Positions 1 to 5,010 of a stretch of DNA of 5,010 nt are shown piece by piece (position 1 is the stretch's first letter; each line of letters begins with the position of its first letter). A program made the translations under genes and the position numbers. Under the pieces are notes generated by a model, which did not search any database, was not told the DNA's origin, and saw nothing but the letters and a program-made list of their open reading frames with translations. Origin of the DNA: Burkholderiales bacterium (GTDB taxonomy: Bacteria; Pseudomonadota; Gammaproteobacteria; Burkholderiales; Burkholderiaceae_B); assembly GCA_005788065.1 (NCBI GenBank), contig SXZD01000032.1:1-5010 (forward strand), written 5' to 3'.

Positions 1-190
1 ACCGTTCCCCTTGAGTGCGCACGCCCTGAGTTGGGATGGCCTGCAAGGCGTAAACCGCAGACATAGCCGAAGCTATGGCGAGGATTTACAACGCCGCAGG
101 GCGCCCAAATCAGGGATGGGCGCGCCAAGAGGGAATGGTTTAGTGTCTCCCTGCGTTGAGGAGCGCAATTTTTGCGGGAGAACCGCCGGA

Positions 191-240
191 GCAACGACGG
201 ACGCCCTGGATGCGCAAGCAGCGAAGGACACCCAGGATGC
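191..240. repeat. Imperfect tandem direct repeat, 2 copies, 27-bp period
   Basis: Positions 191-213 and 218-240 match at 19 of 23 bases; both end in the string GGATGC and begin with GCA. The copies are separated by 4 bases, giving a 27-bp period. There is no third copy on either side. The function is unknown. It could be the remnant of a tandem duplication or a pair of binding sites before pyrF. Confidence 0.6.
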
Positions 241-289
241 ACTGCGATGATCCATGCTGGCTGAAACCATCCGGGCCAATCGCCCACGT

Positions 290-295
290 TACAAT
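290..295 (+). promoter_or_regulatory. Possible -10 element of a pyrF promoter
   Basis: TACAAT at 290-295 is one base from the sigma-70 -10 consensus and would start transcription around 301-304, about 24 bases before the chosen pyrF start. No good -35 hexamer stands 16-18 bases upstream; the nearest partial match, CTGAAA at 261-266, is too far away. The call therefore rests on the -10 element and its position only. Confidence 0.3.
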
Positions 296-325
296 GCTAC
301 GATTCACAGCAATGCGCACTCCATC

Positions 326-1162
326 ATGCCCCGCTTCACCGAACAGCTCAAAAACGCCTGGCAAACCACCGGATCCATGCTCTGCGTGGGTCTCGACCCG
401 GATCTGAAACGAATGCCGTCGCCTTTCACCCGCGATGCCGCCGGCGTGGAAGCGTTCTGTAAAGCCATGGTGGACGCCACCGCCGCACACGCCTGCGCAT
501 TCAAACCACAGATCGCCTATTTTGCCGCCATCGGTGCAGAAGGCGCGCTGGAGAACATCATCCGGCACATTCGCGATGCGGCCCCGCACGCCGTGGTGGT
601 ACTCGATGCCAAGCGGGGTGACATCGGGCCGACCGCACGCCAATATGCCAGCGAAGCTTTCGAACGCTACGATGCCGATGCGCTCACCATCAACCCCTAC
701 ATGGGAACAGACTCGATCGAGCCTTATTTTGATTTTCCGGATCGCGGGCTGTTCCTGTTGTGCCGCACCTCCAACCCCGGCGGCAGCGACCTGCAATTCC
801 TCGACATCAGTTCCGGTGAAAAGCTCTATGAACGCGTTGCGCGTCTGGCCCATGGTCGCTGGAACCCTCACGGACAGACCGGACTGGTGGTGGGTGCCAC
901 CTTCCCCGATGAAATCGCCACCGTTCGCCAGTTGACCGGCGACATGCCCCTGTTGGTACCCGGTATCGGCGCACAGGGTGGCGATATTGATGCAACTGTA
1001 AAATCCGGTCGCGATTCCAGCGGTTGGGGGCTGCTCATCAACAGTTCCCGTGCCATACTTTATGCCGGTAGTGACAGCGATTTTGCAGAAAAGGCGGAAC
1101 AGGTCGCTTCGCAGACGCGCGAACAAATAGCGGCCGCGCAAAAAGCATCGATCCGACCATGA
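326..1162 (+). CDS. pyrF: Orotidine-5'-phosphate decarboxylase (long bacterial subfamily)
   Basis: Decarboxylates orotidine 5'-monophosphate to UMP, the final step of de novo pyrimidine synthesis, in the cytoplasm. The product from this start is 278 residues, which fits the long PyrF subfamily (about 270-280 aa, mycobacterial/betaproteobacterial type) rather than the shorter E. coli type. Visible motifs, counted from this start: GLDPD at 22-26, FKPQ at 59-62, the catalytic D-x-K-x-x-D signature within LDAKRGDI (Asp94, Lys96, Asp99), and the phosphate-binding segments VPGIGAQGGD (211-220) and NSSRAILYA (239-247). An in-frame ATG at 254 would add 24 residues with no family likeness and would place the start upstream of the possible -10 element, so the ATG at 326 is preferred, although it has no clear Shine-Dalgarno sequence. 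Key residues are intact. The next gene begins 142 bases later and is not obviously related in function. Confidence 0.95.
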   Translation: MPRFTEQLKNAWQTTGSMLCVGLDPDLKRMPSPFTRDAAGVEAFCKAMVDATAAHACAFKPQIAYFAAIGAEGALENIIRHIRDAAPHAVVVLDAKRGDIGPTARQYASEAFERYDADALTINPYMGTDSIEPYFDFPDRGLFLLCRTSNPGGSDLQFLDISSGEKLYERVARLAHGRWNPHGQTGLVVGATFPDEIATVRQLTGDMPLLVPGIGAQGGDIDATVKSGRDSSGWGLLINSSRAILYAGSDSDFAEKAEQVASQTREQIAAAQKASIRP

Positions 1163-1304
1163 GCCAAACGCAGCAGTGCCTGATGCCGATCTGCAAGTGA
1201 CGCTTTGTCAGCAAAAGCGGAGCATACCGACGTACACAAGAACAGGAACACAGAGATCATTTGAATAACAGGGCAGACCATGCCCGTCGCGCGGAGGAGA
1301 TTCC
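1163..1304 (+). promoter_or_regulatory. pyrF-to-regulator intergenic region, likely holding the promoter of the two-component operon
   Basis: A gap of 142 bases separates pyrF from the response regulator, enough for a promoter. A TTGTCA string at 1205-1210 resembles a -35 hexamer, but no good -10 sits at the right distance, so no promoter is assigned. CGCTTT (1201-1206) and AAAGCG (1214-1219) form a 6-bp hairpin without a following T-run, a weak terminator candidate for pyrF at best. GGGCA/TGCCC (1271-1285) forms another small hairpin ending 7 bases before the ribosome binding site. The site itself is GGAGGA at 1293-1298, six bases before the ATG at 1305, and fixes that start. Confidence 0.4.
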
Positions 1305-1997
1305 ATGCGTATCCTGCTGGCTGAGGATGACAAAATTTTATCGGAAGGTCTGGCCAGTTCACTGCGCCAGGCCGGCTATGCAGTCGACTGCGTATTTGAT
1401 GGTGCCGCTGCAGATGCAGCAGTGGCTGCGCAAACCTATGACTTGCTCATCCTGGATCTGGGGCTTCCCAAGCTGACAGGGCATGAGGTGCTGCGCAAGC
1501 TGCGCGCCCGCAATGCCCGTTTGCCGGTTCTCATCCTCACAGCGGCCGACAGCACCGAACAGAAAGTCAAAGGACTGGATCTCGGTGCCGATGACTACAT
1601 GGCCAAACCGTTTGAACTGGCCGAACTCGAGGCGCGCGTGCGGGCTCTGACCAGGCGTGGCGTCGGTGGTGGATCCACCCTGTGGAAACATGGTCCGCTG
1701 AGTTTTGATCAGGTCGGTCGAACCGCACTCATCCATGATGAGCCCATCGAACTGTCCGCGCGGGAAGTCGGGTTGCTCGAAGTGCTGCTGCAACGCGTCG
1801 GACGTCTGGTCAGCAAGGAACAGTTGATGGACCATCTGTGCGAATGGGGCGAAGAAGTCAGTAACAATGCCATCGAAGTGTATATCCACCGCCTGCGCAA
1901 AAAAATCGAAGTAGGCGGTATCCGCATCAACACGGTGCGCGGATTGGGCTATTGTCTGGAGAAATTCCGGGACGATGCAGACAGCAAGCCGGCTTGA
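1305..1997 (+). CDS. OmpR/PhoB-family response regulator (TctD/QseB-like)
   Basis: A 230-residue two-domain transcription factor that receives a phosphoryl group from its partner kinase and binds DNA. The receiver domain covers about residues 1-117: acidic pocket Asp8-Asp9, phosphoacceptor Asp51 in LILDLGLPKLTG, switch Thr79 and conserved Lys101 in the AKPF motif. A winged-helix domain follows from about 124 to 218, with the recognition-helix region around NNAIEVYIHRLRKKI and the typical C-terminal hairpin VRGLGYCL. All residues needed for phosphorylation are present. A strong ribosome binding site (GGAGGA) sits six bases before the ATG. The stop TGA at 1995-1997 nearly touches the kinase start, so the two are translated from one mRNA. 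The sequence style is closest to the TctD/QseB/PmrA group; choosing among these, and so naming the signal, is not possible from this window because no transporter or target gene is adjacent. Confidence 0.95.
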   Translation: MRILLAEDDKILSEGLASSLRQAGYAVDCVFDGAAADAAVAAQTYDLLILDLGLPKLTGHEVLRKLRARNARLPVLILTAADSTEQKVKGLDLGADDYMAKPFELAELEARVRALTRRGVGGGSTLWKHGPLSFDQVGRTALIHDEPIELSAREVGLLEVLLQRVGRLVSKEQLMDHLCEWGEEVSNNAIEVYIHRLRKKIEVGGIRINTVRGLGYCLEKFRDDADSKPA

Positions 1998-2002
1998 TAT
2001 CA

Positions 2003-3481
2003 GTGAACGTCATCACGCGCTTTTTCAGTTTTCGCAGAAATCCGCTGAACTCGGGCAAGCCGGTTCAACGCTCGCTGTTCGGCGAAATTCTGGACTGGAT
2101 GATGGCGCCCCTGCTGTTGCTGTGGCCCCTGTCGATGGGCCTGACCTATCTGGTGGCTGTGCAGATTGCCAATGTACCCTTCGACCGCGCCCTTGATGAC
2201 AGCGTGACCCTGCTGGCTCAACAATTGAAATACCGGGGAGGCCAGGTGCGACTGGAACTGCCGGTATCACCTCGCGAACTGCTGCGTATTGATGACAGCG
2301 GGACAACCGTCTATGAAGTGCTGACGCAATACGGTAGCGTAATTGCCGGGGACGGAGCCGGTATCGGTTTGCCGACCAATGAAGAGATCATTCCGGGAGT
2401 CGTTCGCTTTCGCTCAGAAACGATTGCCGGACAGAATATGCGCATCGCGTATGTGTGGGTCGATGTAGGCGAAATGCGCGGGCGTGAATACGCCGTTGTG
2501 CAAGTGGCAGAGACGCTGCAGAAACGCCGTCAACTGGGTAACGAAATCGTGAAGGGTGTGATCATCCCGCAATTTCTGATCTTCCCGATTGCTGTGTTGC
2601 TGGTGTGGTTTGGCCTGTCGCGCGGTATCGCACCTTTGAACAGTCTCCAACAGACCATACGCAGCCGGAAACCGGATGATCTGAGTGCGCTTGAAACTCG
2701 GGATACACCGGAAGAATTGATTCCACTGATCAGCGCGCTGAACGACCAATTACAAAAACTGGAAGGCACGATCTCCACACAAAAACGTTTTATCGCCGAT
2801 GCCGCACACCAACTCAAAACACCGCTGGCCGGCATGCGCATGCAGGCAGAGTTGCTCATGCGTGATGCACGCAGCCCCCACGAACAGATCACCATGCTTG
2901 AAAACCTCAAGCTGGGCACCGAGCGTGCCACGCGACTGGTCAACCAGATGCTGGCCATGGCACGCGCCGAGTCACCGGCGTTGACTCAACACATTGCGAT
3001 TGATCTCGTGGACATCGCACGCGGCGTGGTGCAGGATTTTTTCAGTGAAGCACAGAACAAGCGCATTGATTTCGGATTCGAGGCACCCGATCACGCCGTG
3101 TACGTAAAAGGGCATGAGATGTCGCTGACCGAGATGCTCAAAAACCTGGTGGACAATGCGATCCGTTACACCCCCGAGAGCGGAACCATTACGGTTCGCG
3201 TGCAGGACTCGGATTCACAGGGTGGCATCATTCTGGAAGTGGAAGACAGCGGCATGGGCATTGCCGAGTCAGAGCGCGAGCGCGTGTTCGACCGCTTCTA
3301 TCGCGTCTTGGGCACGCAGGTGGACGGCTCGGGTCTGGGGCTGTCGATTGTGCGCGAAACAGCGCATCAGCATGGTGCCACGGTTGCCATCGCTGACAAC
3401 CCAAAAAGCACACAGCCCGGTTTCCCGGGCTGTGTTTTCAGGATCTCATTTCCACCAGTGCACCGAGAACTTGAGCACTGA
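2003..3481 (+). CDS. Membrane sensor histidine kinase (TctE/QseC-like), partner of the upstream regulator
   Basis: An inner-membrane kinase that senses a periplasmic or membrane signal and phosphorylates the regulator encoded just upstream. From the GTG at 2003 it has 492 residues: transmembrane helix 1 at about 35-55, a periplasmic part at about 56-183 resembling the 2CSK_N sensor domain of TctE-type kinases, helix 2 at about 184-204, a HAMP-like linker to about 255, then the dimerisation domain with phosphoacceptor His269 in FIADAAHQLKTPL. The ATPase domain shows the N box NLVDNAIRY (381-389), G1 DSGMGI (415-420), F box FDRFYR (429-434) and G2 GSGLGLSI (442-449), so it should be active. There is no ATG near the start. 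The choices are TTG at 1994, overlapping the regulator stop as TTGA, or GTG at 2003; neither has a strong ribosome binding site, which suggests translational coupling. The last part of the gene contains a terminator-like hairpin (3403-3438). Confidence 0.93.
   Translation: MNVITRFFSFRRNPLNSGKPVQRSLFGEILDWMMAPLLLLWPLSMGLTYLVAVQIANVPFDRALDDSVTLLAQQLKYRGGQVRLELPVSPRELLRIDDSGTTVYEVLTQYGSVIAGDGAGIGLPTNEEIIPGVVRFRSETIAGQNMRIAYVWVDVGEMRGREYAVVQVAETLQKRRQLGNEIVKGVIIPQFLIFPIAVLLVWFGLSRGIAPLNSLQQTIRSRKPDDLSALETRDTPEELIPLISALNDQLQKLEGTISTQKRFIADAAHQLKTPLAGMRMQAELLMRDARSPHEQITMLENLKLGTERATRLVNQMLAMARAESPALTQHIAIDLVDIARGVVQDFFSEAQNKRIDFGFEAPDHAVYVKGHEMSLTEMLKNLVDNAIRYTPESGTITVRVQDSDSQGGIILEVEDSGMGIAESERERVFDRFYRVLGTQVDGSGLGLSIVRETAHQHGATVAIADNPKSTQPGFPGCVFRISFPPVHRELEH
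3403..3438 (-). terminator. Intrinsic terminator (bidirectional shape) inside the 3' end of the kinase gene
   Basis: A perfect 11-bp inverted repeat, 3410-3420 with 3425-3435, encloses a 4-base loop at 3421-3424. Read on the minus strand, the loop is GAAA, a stable GNRA tetraloop, and the stem is followed after two bases by TTTTT (3407-3403). Read on the plus strand the loop is TTTC and the tail is TTT (3436-3438), interrupted by C. The better loop and longer T-run favour the minus direction, where the stem starts 59 bases after the lipoprotein stop codon. The same bases encode kinase residues 470-478, so on the kinase mRNA translating ribosomes would be expected to keep the hairpin open. Confidence 0.8.
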
Positions 3482-3494
3482 GGCAAACGGCGTA

Positions 3495-3791
3495 TCAGTG
3501 ACCGCCGCCTTCTTTCTTCTTGCTGAACAGATCTGACAAGCCGGGCACGCCTTCGTGTGCGAGCGGATCAATCGCCTCTTTTTTCTCGGCTTCTTTCTTT
3601 TCTCCGGCTGCGGCAGTAGCGGCTGCATCAGCGGGTGCAGCGGCGGCTGGTGCCGGAGCCGCTGCGGGCGCAGCGGCTGCGGGCGCTGCAGGTGTTTCTG
3701 CAGGCTTGCCGCAGGCTGACAGCAGCAGGGCACTTGACGCAACGGTGGCCAGCAGCAGCGGCTTGAATGTGTTCAATGAAAAAAGCGACAT
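3495..3791 (-). CDS. Small Ala/Pro-rich lipoprotein, function unknown
   Basis: A 98-residue predicted lipoprotein. The N-terminus is a lipoprotein signal peptide with a hydrophobic stretch (about 11-24) and lipobox LSAC ending at Cys27; Gly at +2 and no Asp there fits transport to the outer membrane. The mature part starts with a low-complexity Ala/Pro linker (about 31-63), then a charged Lys/Glu segment (about 64-72) and a short tail containing DPLAHEGVPGLSDLF followed by KKKEGGGH. The start ATG at 3791-3789 is supported by CGGAGA five bases upstream; an in-frame codon at 3827 would put 12 extra residues before the signal peptide and is unlikely. It is convergent to the kinase gene and shares the terminator region with it. 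I do not recognise a named family. The linker suggests a tethered peptide spaced from the membrane, possibly reaching the cell wall or a partner protein, but that is inference. The composition also makes similarity searches prone to false hits. Confidence 0.8.
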   Translation of the reverse strand: MSLFSLNTFKPLLLATVASSALLLSACGKPAETPAAPAAAAPAAAPAPAAAAPADAAATAAAGEKKEAEKKEAIDPLAHEGVPGLSDLFSKKKEGGGH

Positions 3792-3796
3792 GACAA

Positions 3797-3802
3797 TCTC
3801 CG
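3797..3802 (-). promoter_or_regulatory. Ribosome binding site of the lipoprotein gene
   Basis: On the minus strand these bases read CGGAGA and lie five bases before the ATG at 3791. No comparable site precedes the longer in-frame start at 3827, so this site decides the start and puts the signal peptide at the true N-terminus. Confidence 0.7.
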
Positions 3803-3828
3803 GTTGGTGTTTTGTTTCAGGACGCACT

Positions 3829-3857
3829 GTAAGCGCGATTTCTTATCGCTGGCTTAC
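3829..3857 (-). promoter_or_regulatory. Long inverted repeat in the upstream region of the lipoprotein gene
   Basis: GTAAGC (3829-3834) pairs with GCTTAC (3852-3857), and GCGAT (3835-3839) with ATCGC (3845-3849), giving an 11-bp stem interrupted by a 2-base bulge (3850-3851) around a 5-base loop (3840-3844). It starts 38 bases upstream of the lipoprotein start codon. There is no T-run on the minus-strand side, so it is not a standard terminator. It could be a hairpin in the mRNA leader that affects stability or translation, or a dyad bound by a regulator. A weak AT-rich -10-like stretch lies further upstream around 3877-3884, which would place the hairpin in the leader, but no promoter can be assigned with confidence. 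Confidence 0.55.
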
Positions 3858-3928
3858 GCAGGACATGAAAAACGAAATTATTTTGATCGATGCATTTGCT
3901 GGGCCACGCCCCATTATTAACCCGGCCC

Positions 3929-4978
3929 TTAAATACCGTGAGCCGCATAAGCTGCAGCCGGATGTCTGAAATACGCGATCACATGCTCGGGTAACGCGCT
4001 GAGTTTTTTCATGAATGAAGTGGCTTTTTCCAGCAGAGAGGCCTTGTCGTGGCTGACCGGGCCGGTGCGCAAAGCGGTTTTGAAATCGCGGTTCAGATAC
4101 TCATCCGGGTTGGATTCCGGTGCATAAGGGGGCAAAAAAACCAACTCGATTTTGTCGGTTTTGTCGGTAAGCCAGTCTTTGACTTTGCGTGCATGATGAA
4201 CACGCAGATTGTCGACAACCAGAAAGATTTTGCGCGTCGCACCCTGCAACAAGGCGTCGAGGAATTCGATGAAGCGTTCCGTATTGATGGCGCCCTCAAC
4301 GATTTTGAAGGCCACCTCGCCCCGAGCCGAAATCGCGGAGATCATGGACAGCTTGTCCCAACGCGTGGGCGTCTTGAGCACGGGCGTTTTGCCGCGCGGC
4401 GCAAAACCACGCACCCAGTTCGCGTCTTCCTTGACCGCCGTCTCGTCACCCCAGAATATCGTCCCGCCCTGAGCACGGGCACGCGCCAACACTTGCGGCC
4501 AGGTCTCTTCCAGCCACGCCTTTACCTTGACAGGATCTTGTTCGAGTGCGCGCTTGATCGGCCGCTGCGGCGTAAAACCCCAACGCTTGAGATACTTTCC
4601 AACCAGTCGGTCTTGCATCTCCACCCCAAAGCGCTTCTTGATCAGCGCCTTGATTGCAGGCCGTGTCCAAAGGGCAAAGGGCAGCTTCAGTTGATCAGGG
4701 CTCTGATCAACAATCTGGTCACGCAGCCACATCTCATCAGCCATGGTGAGCTTGCGGCAGGCACCCACAGGACGACCTCGCTTTTTCTCCCCCTCAATCG
4801 ACTGCGCGCCTTCGCGCCGTGCGCGCGAAAGCCAAGCTTCGACTGTGCGGAAATGTACCCCAGCCACCGCCGCCAATTCCTTAACCGGCATCTTCGATTG
4901 CTGACGAAGACGAACCACCATCTGCCTCAGCATCGAACGGCCTTCCATCGACAACTTGCGAGCGTCAATTTTCTCCAT
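3929..4978 (-). CDS. IS630-family transposase (DDE), apparently intact
   Basis: A 349-residue transposase of the IS630/Tc1-mariner superfamily, which cuts and moves its own element at TA targets. The N-terminal third has a helix-turn-helix region (about 33-53, VKELAAVAGVHFRTVEAWLSR-like) and a second winged-helix part (about 75-145) that would bind the element ends. The catalytic triad is visible: Asp178 in FWGDET, Asp256 in VVDN and Glu293 in the PYAPESNPDEYLN motif, the counterpart of NPxE in this family. The length and uninterrupted frame suggest a functional or recently active copy. The ATG at 4978 has no clear ribosome binding site, which is common for transposases; Met11 is a possible alternative. 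The stop codon TAA (3931-3929) lies at the presumed left end of the element. The gene reads toward the lipoprotein gene 137 bases away. Confidence 0.93.
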   Translation of the reverse strand: MEKIDARKLSMEGRSMLRQMVVRLRQQSKMPVKELAAVAGVHFRTVEAWLSRARREGAQSIEGEKKRGRPVGACRKLTMADEMWLRDQIVDQSPDQLKLPFALWTRPAIKALIKKRFGVEMQDRLVGKYLKRWGFTPQRPIKRALEQDPVKVKAWLEETWPQVLARARAQGGTIFWGDETAVKEDANWVRGFAPRGKTPVLKTPTRWDKLSMISAISARGEVAFKIVEGAINTERFIEFLDALLQGATRKIFLVVDNLRVHHARKVKDWLTDKTDKIELVFLPPYAPESNPDEYLNRDFKTALRTGPVSHDKASLLEKATSFMKKLSALPEHVIAYFRHPAAAYAAHGI

Positions 4979-5005
4979 GCACGCATTTTACACGATACCC
5001 ATATA
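3929..5005 (-). mobile_element. IS630-family insertion sequence, ends uncertain
   Basis: A single transposase gene fills the segment, as in IS630-family elements of about 1.1 kb, which insert at TA and duplicate it. Candidate inner parts of the terminal repeats are TACCGTG at 3934-3940 and, inverted, TATCGTG (CACGATA on the plus strand at 4991-4997), matching at 6 of 7 bases. TA dinucleotides lie just outside both, for example 3930-3931 and 5002-5003, giving a length of about 1.07 kb. The match beyond this core is poor and the spacing to the TA differs (2 and 4 bases), so the exact ends are a guess, and the right end could lie past the window. Confidence 0.55.
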
Positions 5006-5010
5006 TTTAC

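Larger units (their letters stand above)
1..325. other. Intergenic, hairpin-rich segment upstream of pyrF
   Basis: No convincing gene is visible here. The open frames are short, lack a ribosome binding site and resemble no family I can name. The segment carries several short perfect inverted repeats: GCCT/AGGC at 39-49, CATAGC/GCTATG at 62-77 with loop CGAA, GCGCCC/GGGCGC at 101-123, and CGCAA/TTGCG at 164-176. A direct repeat lies at 191-240. This density of small hairpins looks like a dispersed intergenic repeat or a structured leader rather than a coding remnant, but that is inference. A decayed gene end cannot be excluded because the upstream neighbour is outside the window. Confidence 0.5.

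Noticed and set aside
11..250. 79-codon plus-strand frame before pyrF
   Set aside because: It starts with TTG without a ribosome binding site, is Arg-rich, and runs through the hairpins and the direct repeat. More likely non-coding.
140..1141. 333-codon open frame on the minus strand across pyrF
   Set aside because: It lies opposite pyrF, whose catalytic motifs are complete; the antisense translation is Gly/His/Val-rich with no recognisable domain, as expected for a shadow frame in GC-rich DNA.
1201..1219. Hairpin CGCTTT/AAAGCG as pyrF terminator
   Set aside because: Only six base pairs and no T-run after it; not supported as an intrinsic terminator.
1236..1253. A-rich near-repeats (GAACAGGAACA) before the response regulator, possible autoregulation site
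   Set aside because: Too short and simple to separate from chance; no matching second half at a helical spacing typical for OmpR-family sites.
1359..1889. 176-codon minus-strand frame across the response regulator
   Set aside because: Shadow of a gene with all receiver and winged-helix motifs intact.
3446..3742. 98-codon minus-strand Pro/Gln-rich frame
   Set aside because: Out-of-frame reading of the same lipoprotein gene; no start signal or domain.
3520..3969. 149-codon plus-strand Ala-rich frame
   Set aside because: It is the complement of the Ala/Pro linker of the lipoprotein gene; GCN codon runs give Ala/Gly-rich frames on both strands. The minus frame has a signal peptide, lipobox and ribosome binding site.
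4133..4139. Slippery heptamer T TTT TTG in the zero frame of the transposase (minus strand)
   Set aside because: A -1 shift here would stop after about a dozen codons and lose catalytic Glu293. The full frame already encodes a complete transposase, so programmed frameshifting is not needed.

Overview
The window looks like an ordinary chromosomal stretch from a GC-rich proteobacterium, most likely a betaproteobacterium (Burkholderiales-like). That guess rests on codon use, the long pyrF subfamily, a TctD/TctE-type two-component pair and an Ala/Pro-rich small lipoprotein. It is an inference from protein style, not from a marker gene.

Layout: positions 1-325 hold no convincing gene. They carry a chain of short hairpins and a 27-bp-period direct repeat, and end in a possible pyrF promoter. 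pyrF (plus strand, 326-1162) encodes orotidine-5'-phosphate decarboxylase, the last step of UMP synthesis. After a 142-bp gap come an OmpR/PhoB-type response regulator (1305-1997) and its sensor histidine kinase (start about 2003, end 3481). These two are almost certainly one operon, because the genes nearly touch.

Convergent to the kinase, on the minus strand, is a 98-residue Ala/Pro-rich lipoprotein gene (3791-3495). A strong 11-bp hairpin with a T-run on each side lies inside the last 80 bases of the kinase gene and is best read as the terminator of the lipoprotein gene. Upstream of the lipoprotein gene is a long inverted repeat (3829-3857). The right end (3929-4978, minus strand) is an apparently intact IS630-family transposase, so an insertion sequence sits just upstream of the lipoprotein gene and in the same direction.

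How the genes work together: the regulator and kinase form one signalling pathway whose stimulus cannot be read from the window, since no transporter or target gene is next to them. pyrF is a housekeeping neighbour with no evident functional link. I see no CRISPR array, tRNA, rRNA, phage genes or defence system. The most interesting points are the terminator embedded in a convergent coding sequence, the hairpin-rich segment before pyrF, and the uncharacterised lipoprotein with its 5' inverted repeat.
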